From the NCBI RefSeq assembly GCF_020921035.1, contig NC_063151.1:20590934-20654933 (forward strand): a stretch of DNA of 64,000 nt. Direction: 5' to 3'. Origin of the DNA: Rhodamnia argentea (taxonomy: Eukaryota; Streptophyta; Magnoliopsida; Myrtales; Myrtaceae). Each line of letters opens with the position of its first letter. Within the stretch, counting starts at the first letter, position 1. The notes below the pieces were generated by a model, which had not been told where the DNA came from, ran no database searches, and saw only the letters and a list, made by a program, of their open reading frames with translations. The position numbers and the translations under genes were made by a program. Shown in pieces: positions 46,233-57,330 of this stretch.

Positions 46233-46620
46233 TTAAATTTTGACGACTCATTTAGTCGTTTATTACATAGAAATGAGTCCATCCCGATCCCTTAACAAAT
46301 ATATTGTTAGTTTGCACTTGTGTATTAGGAGCATTTGATTGTATTAAGCCCACATAGACTGCATTTTAATTGGATTGAAGTTAATGGACCCAAGTAGGGA
46401 AACTCTGAACTTAATTAAATTATGTGCATTAAGCCCGTGAGATCGAGGAATTCGGCTCTCTTTGAGTAGCCGAAGAATTGTCAACAACAATTCAAAGGAG
46501 GTTAGGTCACATCAATTTCGGCCAAGGTTTGGAAAGAATTGTCAACAGCTATTCAAAGGAGGAAAGATGGAATTCTCGGTCAAAGAGCAATTGGAAAGTA
46601 GAGCGTCATTGGCTGCTTTA
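46233..46620. repeat. Duplicated spacer block (family R), copy 3
   Basis: A diverged relative of 21391-21620: GACTCATTTAGTCGTTTATTA, CATTTTAATTGGATTGAAGT and CAAGTAGGGAAACTC. An internal direct repeat of AATTGTCAACA-C-ATTCAAAGGAGG occurs at 46476 and 46540. Confidence 0.55.
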
Positions 46621-46667
46621 GAGAGCAAGAATTAAGGAAAAAGACTTCATATTATTAATTAATAAGA

Positions 46668-47115
46668 AATTTCAAATAAGGACCTAAAGAGCCATAATTT
46701 TTTCAAATAAGTGCCTAATATGGATCTTGTGTCAAATAGGGGCATGAAGTGTCCTCATTATTTCAAAGAAGGGTCTGACGAAAGACCTTTTTGTCATTTA
46801 TTTTAATTATTTATTGATTTTATTTCATTAATTTTTTTTTTCATTTTTTTCTTTGTTGCTGCCGGTGAGGGCCCGACGATTACCGGCCTCGGGCAAGGGA
46901 CACGAGGCAAACCTCGCTCTGCCCAAGCAAGGCCAACGAGTCCTACCAACGATTGAGATCGGCCACCGTTGAAAAGGAAGGGATAAAAAGGAAAAAGAGA
47001 AACAAAAAAATGAAAAAAAAAAAGTGAAGAAAAGGTAAATGACAAAAAATGCCCTTGGTAGACCCTTATTTCAAACAATTAGGTCACTTCATGCCCTTAT
47101 TTGAAATGTTCCCTT
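46668..47115. mobile_element. Foldback element (family J)
   Basis: The left arm has ATTTCAAATAAGGACCT, AAATAGGGGCATGAAGTG and GAAGGGTCTGACGAAAGACC. The right arm has their inverses (GGTAGACCCTTATTTC, CACTTCATGCCCTTATTTGAAAT) around a GC-rich loop with a GCCCGACGATTACCGGCC patch. No coding content. Confidence 0.65.
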
Positions 47116-47204
47116 CGTTAATAAAGAAACAAAAGAAAGAAATTATCAAGCGTGATATAATCACCATCCGTTATCCTCTCCAACATAATATCTCCATGAT
47201 ATTA

Positions 47205-47490
47205 AGGGTACATTAGTTTCACGAAAAATGAATGATTGAAAAAATAATTTTCATAAGATAATCGTTTGTATAGCCTATATAAGTGAATAAACGAAAAATA
47301 TTTTTTATCGTCTGTGAAAATATTATTTTTTTTCAGTTGAAATCTTAAAAACTGTTTAGACATGAATTATTGTCAGTAATAACATCATTTTCTAATAACT
47401 AATTATTTCCAACGACATAAACGATCATTTTCAAAAATATATATATTTTCCATTTTTTTTATTTTTCGTAAAATAAATGGAGCGTAAATC
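47205..47490. mobile_element. Short family D MITE
   Basis: Left end with TTAGTTTCACGAAAAATGAA and right end TTTTTCGTAAAATAAATGGAGC are inverted relatives of the family D ends. The interior is AT-rich with AAAATATT blocks. Confidence 0.5.
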
Positions 47491-47869
47491 ACAATAAAGG
47501 GAGGGACGCAGAATGAGGACCGTCGGCTCAAGTGAAATTTGACCCTTGGAAATCCAATTAATATTATTTACCTATAAAAGGGGCACATGCACAAACGCAG
47601 AAAGAAAAGATTTCTTTGTGCATGACTTTGGGATTGTTGTTCCAAGTTGGCCAAATAAGTTCCCCACTCATTCTTCTGCAATATGTTTCCTTTGCGTCGG
47701 TCCACGACGAGTGAGTCAATCATCGCGCCGTTTGAAATACACAGTTTCAACATTTTGCAAACGAACAAGTTTTCACAATAAAATGAAACCGATGTTCGAC
47801 CATTGTCGTGGACAGGTTTTTTCCAAGTTTTGTTTATGCTTATCATCTCATTTTTCGTCCAATTTAGGT
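47491..47869. other. Spacer without a recognised gene
   Basis: An open frame (47546-48019) runs through here but shows no motif before the gag-like text that starts at 47877 in another frame. Confidence 0.4.
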
Positions 47870-48691
47870 AATCTTAATGGCATCACGGATCGTCCGAGAT
47901 CAGAAATCCGTGCAAGTCACACTCGAGCTGACCGAGAAGGAAATGCTGGACATGTTCATGAACATCCTGCCGCTCGAGTTCCGCAATCGGATGCTAGGAT
48001 CCAATTGCAATTCTCTTAAGCGGTTATTTCCCGTGGAAAAACGTATGCAATTCTCTTACGGGCTTATTTTCTATGGAAAAACGTATCGAAATCGCCATGC
48101 GAGATATATGGGCGACCGGGGCAAACCACCACTTCCAAGAGATTCCCTACCAAGAAGGGCGAAGAGCCTGTTGCGAAAGTTGATGCGAACTATAGGCCAA
48201 CCCACTCATTCTATCCCGAATCATGCCCAAAGGAAGGGTCATTGTCAAGTATTCTAAAAGTTTAAGGTTGAGATTTTGTAAGATCAATGTCAACTATTTT
48301 AAAAGCTTAAGCTGTTAGATGAAAACGTAATTATTACTACGATAACATGATGTGTGATTTTATAGGACCACTACCGACTGTTTTAAAAGCTTAAACTGTT
48401 AGATGAAGGCGTTGTTTTGATATTTAGTTACTCTAATAGTTCACTACACTTCCTAAGCCTCTCTCCCACATTTTGGTGATCCTCCTAAAAAAAAACGGCT
48501 TGCATGCCAAACAGGCCAAGCGGCCCGATTCTTAACGTCTCCGCGGCTATGGACCCCTCCAAGAAATGCAATTGCCATATGGGAGAAGTTAGGCATTCTA
48601 CTGGTGAGTGTTTCACACTGAAATACAAGGTGCAAAATCTCTTGGATGCCAAAGTAGCGTCTTTCCGCAGTGGCCAACCAAGTGTTCAGCG
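47870..48691 (+). pseudogene. Gag remnant of a Ty3/Gypsy-type element, left part
   Basis: The translated text has LTEKEMLDMFMNILPLEFRN and MLGSNC, like plant Ty3 capsid regions. Later (48550-48690) comes KCNCHMGEVRHSTGECFTLK followed by VQNLLDAK, a knuckle-like segment of such gag proteins. Frames change at least twice. The text is cut at 48691 by the CACTA insertion and resumes at 53503. It is a dead fragment; no LTR was recognised. Confidence 0.6.
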
Positions 48692-48699
48692 CACTACAA

Positions 48700-49400
48700 A
48701 AAAATAAGGTTTTAGCCACGAAATTTGCCACGAAAATTTTGACAAAATTCATCGCTAATGGATTTTGCGACCAATTTTGCCACGAAAAAAAATTCATGGC
48801 TAATACGGCGTCGCAAAAATTAGCGACGAAAAAATGAAATTTCGTCGCTAATTTGCGACGAAATTTGCCACAAAAGTAGTTCGTCGCCAATTTGCGACAA
48901 AATCCTATTGTCACCGATTTGCGACGATATTTGCGACGAACTCTGTTCGTCGCAAATGTCGCTCATCGCAAAATTTGTCGCAAAATTAGCGGCGAACTTT
49001 AATTTTTCGTTGCTAAATTGCGACGACGAATTGGCGATAAATTATTTATTCGTCGCAAAGTTCGTCACTAATTTGCGACGAAAAACTTAATTTCGTCGCT
49101 AATTTGCGACGAATTTTTTCTGTTGCAAATTACCCACGAAAATAATTTTCGTCGCTAATAGTTGCAACGAATTTATAAATAATTTAGCGACGAATTCTGC
49201 GACGACACCTTCAACGATGAATTTTGCTATAAATGTTATTTAGCGACAAATTTTTATTAATTATTTAGCGATGAATTTTTGCGACAACTATTTCATTAAA
49301 CGAAGAGATTTTATTTTTGCCATACATTTTTAGTGACGAATTTTGCAACGAATATTGTGCAACGACGACTTTTGGCGACGAGTTTTGCGATGAGATTACA
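48700..49400. repeat. Left subterminal repeat array of the CACTA element
   Basis: Many degenerate units of the form AATTTGCGACGAAA and TTTCGTCGCTAATT at irregular spacing of about 20-40 bp, in both orientations. Likely transposase-binding sites by analogy with En/Spm. Confidence 0.85.
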
Positions 49401-49649
49401 CACAACAAAGATATTAAAGAATATTCAAAACGTGAGTAGCTGCACCATAGAATCTTTTACATACGATCAAGTGAAAGAGACGTTAAATATGCACCCTCTA
49501 ACAATCCAAAAGGTATCCAATAAAAAATAAAATACTAGTAAATACGAGAGGTCAAATATGCACCCTGTTTCAAGAATATATACTAGTAAATACCATGTCA
49601 AATGAAAAATGAAATCGCAAGAGATGAACCACCCTAAAAAAACACAAAC

Positions 49650-50900
49650 CAATGATTAGCTTTCTCTGTGCTCTTGGACTTCTCTTGAACGGGTGTTTTT
49701 GCACGAATTGATGACCGGATCGGATCAAACAAACCATCCTCCGTAAGAAAAGTTGTTCTAAATCAAAGAAATGAAAACCACAAATGAGCACTGCAAACTA
49801 ACTGTTTTAATACTATAATAACGACCAACATCCACAGAAAATAATAACCCGAGCTCTTTTGCTTTTGCAGATTTCCGTCCTCCAATATCTTCATCACATA
49901 ACAGGTAATTCTGGACATAGAATTAGGAAAGTAAGTAACTCGGATTCATGTAACACTCTTAATACTAAATCATGAAAGGAATATGAGATGACCATCTTCT
50001 TGCTAACCGAGCCAGTTACACAACCTCCATGTCATTTAATTAGATCTTCTGCTTCTTCTCTCTCCAAACTGGAAAATTGTAAATGTGCCACTAATGAATC
50101 TCTAGATTCACAAAGCACTAAAAGCGTAAGCAACCAGGAAAGAGACGTCCTCACATGTTAAGAGAATCAGAAATATGCAAATGGGAATTTGGAAGCAAAA
50201 GTTTTAACTTAAAGAAGGGAGAAAATGATTTGAAGTACCTATCAAGTGTTCCACTGATTACAAAAGTTAAACACGCTAAACAATCTGGAGCACTTTCGGG
50301 GACTTCCCGGCACATAATGAATCAACATAAACAAGATAATTAATTACAAGAAAGCATTTTATCCCCAAAAGATTTAAAGGCAATATAATTCAGTAGGCTA
50401 ACACGGGTTTCTTATATGTAGAATTAGTAGAAGGTCGTGGAACAGAGGAACCCGCCATCAATCAAGTGATCAGTCTACTTATGATACAAGTATATAATCA
50501 GAATTTTTCCCAATTTCATCCGGCATATACATGGGATTTAGGTGCAAATGGACTTAAGCTATGCCATGGTCAAACATGAAGGGTAAATCCATAGAGATGA
50601 TGCTTCACTAGCACCCCAAAAACAAGAAGCCATGTGCAAATCAACAGCATCATTTAGTGGCGGGAAAGAGGTAAAACAGCAAGTAGACTAGCAGATGACC
50701 TCCTATTCAAACTTACTTGAACCGCATTCACCAAACATAGCCCAAGTTTTATAAGTCGTGCGATTTACTCTGTGAACAATGTCAATCTGGAGCACCTTTA
50801 GGGACTACCTGCCTTACCTTTTGAGGTTTTCTTTTGGTTGAAACCTCTTTTGGTTCTATTTCATCTTTCAGCTTTTGCTTATCCGCACCAAAATAAAAGG
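49650..50900 (-). pseudogene. RFC1: Captured fragment of RFC1 (replication factor C large subunit, BRCT region)
   Basis: On the minus strand, pieces separated by intron-like sequence read in RFC1 order. Near 50870-50820 is a Lys-rich piece with KRKPQK. At about 50310-50239 is EVPESAPDCL then LTFVISGTLD, with a GT donor at 50238. At 50068-49995 is LEREEAEDLIK, stop, HGGCVTGSVSKK. At 49910-49849 is NYLLCDEDIGGRKSAKAKEL with a GT donor. From 49757 down to about 49660 is TTFLTEDGLFDPIRSS and KTPVQEKSKSTEK. These match the BRCT domain of plant RFC1, which loads the PCNA clamp in the nucleus. The TGA at 50032-50034 replaces the Arg codon of the family's KRHGG. The presence of introns shows a DNA-level capture. 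Confidence 0.85.
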
Positions 50901-51990
50901 TAAAGCAGTGATCCAAAGATCTTCAAAAAAATGAAAAAGATGACCTTATTAGTAAATTAGATTAACTCGGAGAAGTCTCATAAGGTTCCAAATTGATCTC
51001 CATGATTACATCTACAAACATGTAAATTACCATCCGTAGCACATAAGAGAATTGGCACATTGACATGGCATTTCAAAGGAAATCAGACAGGAAGCGCTTT
51101 GTGATGACCACCCAAGGAGCACAATAAAACAAGTAATAAAGAACATGTCGGATCAAAACATAACTTCTAGATATAGATCTCTCTTGTCAAGGTAATGCAC
51201 CAATACAGAGCAGATCAAGATGAAGGGTGCAACAAAATCAACTTTATTGAGCAACCAATAGCACTCAATTCAGCATGAATTTTATCAAACTTCTCTCGGA
51301 GACATAATTACTCTTTCTTGGTTGTTAACCCACAGATTGGGGGAAAAGAATTCTTTCTTCAGAATTCTCGGAAAACGGGGAAAGAGAAAGAGAAGCAAAA
51401 CCAATGATCACCGGATTGCCCAACCACACGCAGAAAAGGGCTCATACAGAAGCATCTCAAGAACAAAACAGACACCAAAAATCCACACAGACAAAATGAT
51501 CAGCACCAACCACAAAGAAAAGCTAAAATGCAGGAAACTTCCGTCAAGACTCGCTGCAGAGTTGAAACCAAACTGTTCCACAAGCTCCATCGAGTTGGGA
51601 TGGTCCTTTCTCTCTTCCAAAAAGAACCAAGAACTCACCCAAAAACGAAAAGAAACGAAACGAAAAATGATTGATCGCTAGGGAGTTTGAAGAACATTGG
51701 GTCGCGATACATCAAAACTAAGAGACGATGAGAGTTTTAGCGTAAAGACCTCACAAGAATGGGTTTGCCACGGATCGAATTCGGCCCCTTCGGAGAAAAC
51801 GGGGTAGACCCGAAACGATGACGATGACCCAACAATGTTTCGCGAGGCCAAAATCAGGCTTGTGGTGGAATGGGACCGGAGAACGCAAGGGAAAAGGCGC
51901 GTTCGACGATTTGGGTGAGGGCGAGAGGGTGAATGAAGAAACCTAGGGGGAAGTCCGGAAAATGAAAATTTTTGGGAGATTTGGCGGGAT
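50901..51990 (-). other. CACTA interior, probably captured 5' part of the same gene
   Basis: Non-repetitive sequence between the RFC1 exons and the right repeat array. On the minus strand it starts with a pyrimidine-rich leader-like stretch (51990-51700), then T-rich intron-like sequence. TTTGGCGGGA at 51980-51989 matches an E2F site, as found in promoters of replication genes. I could not identify exons with certainty. Reading it as promoter, leader and first intron of RFC1 is inference. Confidence 0.4.
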
Positions 51991-53495
51991 AGGTTTATAT
52001 TTTGCGATGAACTTCAGTTTTCGTAGCTAATTAGCGACGAAAATAATTGTTCATCGCTAATTAGCGACGAAAAATAAAGTTGGTCGCTAATTAGCGACAA
52101 AACAGGGAGTTCATCGCTAATTAGAGACGAAAATGTCTATCCGTCACTACTTAGCGACGAAAACAGTCATTCGTGGCAAACTTTTAAGAAGAGAATTTGC
52201 GACGAAAAATGTGATTCGTCACTAATTAGCGATGAAATAGGTTTTCGTTGCTAAATGATTAGCAAAAACTTTGCGACGAAATTTGGTTTTCGTCGCTAAA
52301 TGCTCAATAGGAGGTTAGTGACGAAAAACACCGTTCGTCGCTAATTATTTTTTATTTTTATTTTTATTTTTATTTATATCGTATTAGCGACGAAAATAGT
52401 GATTCGTCGCTAATTTGAACATTTTTTTTTTGTTATTTTTATTTCTATCATATTAGTGACGAATATACATTTCGTCGTTAAATTAGCGACGAAAATATTG
52501 ATTCGTCACTAATTTTAAATATTTTCTTTGTTATTTTTATTCATAGTGCTAATTTTGCGACGAAAATAACCGTTCGTCGCTAAATTGAATATTTTCTTTT
52601 TTATATTTCTATCATATTAGTGACAAAAACCATGATTCGTCGCTACCTAGTGCTAATTTTGCGACAAAATCAACGTTCGTCGCTAAGTAGCGACGAAATA
52701 GGTTTTGGTCACTAAATGCTTCGCAACAAATTTGCGACGAAATTTGGTTTTCGTCGCTAAATGCTTAGCAACAAATTTGCGACGAAATTTGGTTTTCGTC
52801 GCTAATTGCTCAATAGGAGGTTAGCGACGAAAAACACTATTCATCGCTAATTTTTTTTTCATTTTTACTTTTACTTTTATTTATATCGTATTAGCAATGA
52901 ATAATACATTTCGTCTCTAAATTAGCGACAAAAATAGTTATTCGTCGCTAATTTTAATTTTTTCTTTGTTATTTTTATTCATAGTGCTAATTTTGAGACG
53001 AAAGGCCACGTTTCGTCGCTAATTAGCGACGAATGTTGATTTTCGTCGCTAACTTTTAAGAAAAGAATTTGCGACGAAAAAATATATTCGTCGCTAATTA
53101 GCGACGAAACGTGGCCTTTCGTCGCTAATTTGCGACAAAGCCTATTTTCGTCGCAAAGGACATAGCGACGAAGAATCTTTTCATGGCCATTTTCGTCGCT
53201 AATGTGTGACGAAATTTTTTTTGTGGCCATTTTCATCGCAAATTAGCTACGAAATATTTTTTGTGGCTATTGTCATTGCAAATTAGCGATGAAAAATATT
53301 TCGTGGCCAATTTTGTCACAAATTAGTGATGAAATTTTTTTCCATCGCTATGTTCGTCGCTAATTAGCTACGAATTGTTTCGTCGCTAATTTCGTCGCAA
53401 ATAGCGACGAATATTACTTTTGTCGCTATTTTCGTTGGAAATTAGCGACAAATTTTTTTCGCAGCAAATTTTTCGTGGCTAAATCCGTGTTTTTT
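51991..53495. repeat. Right subterminal repeat array of the CACTA element
   Basis: Longer than the left array. Units like TTAGCGACGAAAAT and TTCGTCGCTAATT recur throughout, with larger internal duplications (for example GCGACGAAATTTGGTTTTCG at about 52274, 52734 and 52779). Confidence 0.87.
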
Positions 53496-53502
53496 TGTAG
53501 TG

Positions 53503-53580
53503 GCGGAGCCCCCCTGCCCAGCCATGACGGATGCGCAGATGCTGTTACTTATTAGGTAGAGAAGTTCCTATTTTTGTACT
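53503..53580 (+). pseudogene. Gag remnant, part right of the CACTA insertion
   Basis: The text after the element, CCCCTGCCCAGCCATGACGG, reads PLPSHDG in one frame, the continuation expected in this gag family (PLPxHxG). It joins the text before 48692 once one GCG copy is removed. Short and broken. Confidence 0.5.
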
Positions 53581-54395
53581 GATGCACGAAGAAGTCTTTC
53601 ATGCTTTCTAGGATTTCAAGTGTTGTTGTGGATTTCCTGCTTTATGAGATTTTAGTAATTGCTTATGCTTAGGAATTGATTGCTTTCATTTCCATTACAA
53701 ATAATGTAATTTACTTCCCTTGGTTAAATGTTTGTGACCGAGTTTTAGTGCTCATTGTTCATGTCGGCTCTCCTAACACCTTGACGGGCGCTCAATCATC
53801 ATGGATATTTATCAAGCCCCATGGAGCTCGAACTTGTCGAGAGGATTGAACTTGGTCTACGCATCCGTAGGGTTCTCCTCCGCAAGAAGATTTTTCGACA
53901 ATCAACATCCCCTCCAGACATGTTATTTCCAATGCGGAAATATTGATGACCAATTAACTCCGATTCTCCAGCCATATCTCTAGTTCCCACCGAACGCTCC
54001 ATAAAATGATATGTCTCACGCCAACATCGAGTTATTAGGCCATACGGCCTCCCCGTATCCTTTCGTCATCGCCACGCCTAGCCGCAATTTATTATTTGGC
54101 GTTGACTTCCTTCGGGGCACTGAGCCAAATTGTGGGTCTTCTGCGTACCTGGCTGCCTCCGGAAAGATCCCCAAGATGTCCTCGTTCGTGTGTGCAGATC
54201 GCCTTCTCAGGTTGCTCCTTCGCTTAAATCGAAATCTGATTGCTTGCTACGTGATTATGATGAATGGGATCACGACGTATGCGATTTGCTGCTGCGTTTC
54301 TCTCGCTTACCGTTGGGGCTTCCACACTTGTGTAATAAAGAAAATGGTAGCCCCATGCTCCGTGCACAGCAAGATGCAATGGACAAAATAAACAA
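53581..54395 (+). other. Spacer and upstream region of the fifth copy
   Basis: Open pieces at 53801-53983 and 54011-54391 lack family motifs I recognise and may belong to the gag-bearing element. From about 54360 the text (GCAATGGACAAAATAAACAA) resembles the DTX-4 upstream region near 40590. Confidence 0.4.
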
Positions 54396-54459
54396 TTGGC
54401 CACGTCAGAAACGAATAATCTCTCTAAAACCCTACCATATATCAAGTGCCCACTCTTAA

Positions 54460-54469
<10 letters not shown>

Positions 54470-54517
<48 letters not shown>
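54470..54517 (+). repeat. Long (CT)n microsatellite at the lost start codon
   Basis: About 23 CT units end exactly where the DTX-4-type start codon should be. Slippage beside the repeat may explain the 2-bp loss in the start codon; that is inference. Confidence 0.85.
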
Positions 54518-54520
<3 letters not shown>

Positions 54521-56839
54521 GAGTGTCGCCGGCACTAGCGATGTTAACCAGCCCCTATTGGTTCAAACGGTGAATGGCCGTCAAAACGGCTTTGAACATC
54601 GGGATGAGAAGGAGAAGGAGAAACTCACGACTAGAGTGTGGATCGAGACAAAAAAGCTATGGCAGGTAGCCGGCCCGGCCATCCTCACTTGGGTGGCAAT
54701 GTCCTCCATGGACGTCATCACCCTCGCCTTCTCTGGCCACCTCGGGGAAGTCGAGCTCGCCGCCATGTCCATCACCAACACCATCATACTAGGCTTCAAC
54801 ATGGGCCTCCTGGTACTCTTTTCATTTTGATGCTTGTCTTCCTTGATGAGAATAGTTCTTGCCTCTTATTTTAGGAATCCCGGAACCAGTTTACATGCCA
54901 CTCGACTAATTCATGCATAATCAAAACGTGATATTCCAATTCACTTCGACCCATCATAATATTATTGCACCTCCTTCATGAGATTCATCCTTCAACAATA
55001 GGCTTTTAACTCTCTTTTGATAAGTAAAGTGAAAATGAGAGAATGTATATAGCTATGAATAAATTAACTAAGTAGTCCACTCGAACGCATAGAACGACTC
55101 AAAGAGTTAATGGACCCCGGTACGCCAGTTTGAAAAAGAAAAGGACATTTAATTCGGCTTCGCAGGCGTCATCAAACTTGCATGAGAAGTTGATACCTTC
55201 TTCCCTTTTTTTTTTTTAATATTTTTCCTTTTAGGGTTGGGGGACCCATGGTCCATATCTCAACTTGCGGAATTCAAAGCCTATTGGGATAAATTTTTTT
55301 ATTTGGCCAAAGTTTTATTTCAGAGCCTTGTGCAATGGCCAGACAAAAAGATCTTCACATGTGAAAGATTTACTCTTAAATTTCGATAAGTGCCTCGGGA
55401 TACTTCAAAAGATTTAAGTTAGCTTGAACCTTTTCCACCACTAAAGTTTTGGGTCGGTCTGCGCAATTATAGGGATTAAGTCAAGTGACTGTAAAACTTA
55501 GGTGACTGAGAGCCAAAGCTAGTTGAATTGTTTGAACTCCAGGCGACCTACTATCGAAATTGAACAAGTATAGCATGCATTCATTGGATGCGAGCCCATT
55601 TCATTTCAACTATCAAATCGTGAGAGTTCCATGTGAGATCATCACTTAAACAGAATGAACTCGTATGTTCCGGATACATGTAAGAATTATTCATCGAAAC
55701 TTCCTTTTGACTTATGTTGTTAGTGATCGTACTAGGGTTGTTCATGCAACCCGGCCAGAGTATGGATGGCCCTTTTTTTTTTCCTCTCTCTCTCTGGACA
55801 GAGAGAGCATGGATGGCCTTAGTCGACTATCAAACTTGAGTTCTGGAAGTCGATCCAGGATGGTCAGCGATTGAACTCCAGTCCTTAAGTAGCTGAACCC
55901 AAGTTGGGTTCGATCCCAGGTCTTTATTGTCTAATGGTTTATTAGCCAAATGTCGGCCCGTGATTGAATTCTGGTCAAATATACCGATGGCAAATAAATA
56001 AACAATGAAAAGTTCACTACATTAGGTGATTGAAATCAAGGTTCAGTGGTCAGATTAGAGATTCCACTAAAGTAATACGGTGGCTATTTGTCAAATTGTA
56101 CATCCCAAATTTAACGGACTTCCCTTTTGGGCTTGGCAAAATTAATTAGGTAGGCATGGCGAGCGTGCTGAGACGCTCTGCGGTCAAGCCTTCGGCGCGA
56201 AGAGATACCACATGCTCGGCACCTACCTGCAAAGGTCGTGGATCGTGCTCTTCCTGTGTTGTTTCCTGACGGTACCCATCTACATTTTCGCCACGCCGCT
56301 CCTAAAGCTCCTAGGCCAAGCTGACGACGTCGCGGAGATGTCAGGCATGTTGGCCCTATGGTTCATCCCTCTTCACTTCAGCTACGGTTTCATGTTCCCG
56401 CTGATCAAGTTATTCCAGAGCCAGCTCAGGGCCGCGGTCACAGCCTGGGTCTCGCTGGCGGGCTTGGTCGTGAACATGGTCACGAGCTGGCTCTGCGTGT
56501 ACGTCCTCAGCTTCGGCGTGGTGGGCCTGTGCGTGGCCTTGGATCTCGCTTGGTGGCTCATGTTCTTGGGGTTGTGTTTGTACTCGGCTTGTGGGGGTTG
56601 TCCTTCGACGTGGACCGGTTGGTCCGCGGAGGCGTTCTGCGGGTTGTGGGAGTTCTTCAAGTTATCTCTTGCTTCTGGAGTCATGCTCTGGTACGTATCT
56701 TCCTTTTTGAAGATCTTTAGACCTTGCTGCTTATGGAGTGATTTAATTGAGCATTCCTACACAATCGTTCATGTCCTCCAATGTCTATCTGATAACCGAA
56801 TTTCGCAATGTTTGACTAATATCCTTCTATTTATACTGA

Positions 56840-57330
56840 AAATTATCTGAAAAATCCTAAATATATTGCACTTATGCCAAATTGAATCCTAAACATTTTA
56901 ATTTTTCCAACCGAGTCCTAAACCATTTTCACATTTTGTCAATTAAGTCCATCCGGTCAATTTTTTAGCCAGAAATTGCTCACTAGACACCAGGTGTCAT
57001 ACATGACACGATTGACTTTGACGTGGAATTTTTTTTTTTTTTTTTTTCTTGTCTTTGTCTCTTTATTTCCCCTTAAAGTAAGGAAAAAAATAAATAAATA
57101 AAATTAATTAAGAAATTCGAAGAAATAATAAGTTATTATTAAAAATTATCAATGTCAGCATTGGTCATGCTACACAAGACAACCGATGTCTATGTCGGTG
57201 ATTTTCTGCCATGGTGGACACAACCGGCAAAAGATGAAAAGGTTTTAAAACTCAATTGGCAAAATTAAAAGGTTAATGACTGAATTCGGTATAAGTGCAA
57301 TAGGTTTAGGACTTTTTGGACGATCCTATT
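56840..57330. mobile_element. Family A MITE in intron 2 of the fifth copy
   Basis: Left arm GAAAATTATCTGAAAAATCC with ATTGAATCCTAAACATTTT units; right arm AAGTGCAATAGGTTTAGGAC. Inner inverted blocks GTCATACATGACACGATTGA and CATGCTACACAAGACAACCG. Absent from DTX-4 intron 2. Confidence 0.68.

Larger units (their letters stand above)
48692..53502. mobile_element. CACTA (En/Spm) non-autonomous element carrying host gene pieces
   Basis: The ends are CACTACAAAAAAA and TTTTTTTGTAGTG, diagnostic for CACTA transposons. A 3-bp target duplication, GCG, lies at 48689-48691 and 53503-53505. Both subterminal zones carry dozens of GCGACGAA/TTCGTCGC units in both orientations, as expected of transposase-binding arrays. 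No transposase frame is present in 4811 bp, so it depends on a partner elsewhere. The middle (about 49400-51990) is non-repetitive and holds a captured RFC1 segment. It is nested in a gag remnant. Confidence 0.93.

Noticed and set aside
48700..49400. Regular GCGACGAA repeats resembling a CRISPR array
   Set aside because: Spacing is irregular, units occur in both orientations, and the array sits at the end of a CACTA transposon in plant nuclear DNA.
54396..54524. Upstream ATG at 54396 as the true start of the fifth copy
   Set aside because: It would translate the CT microsatellite into a Leu-Ser run and is not shared with DTX-4. Exon 2 is frameshifted in any case.
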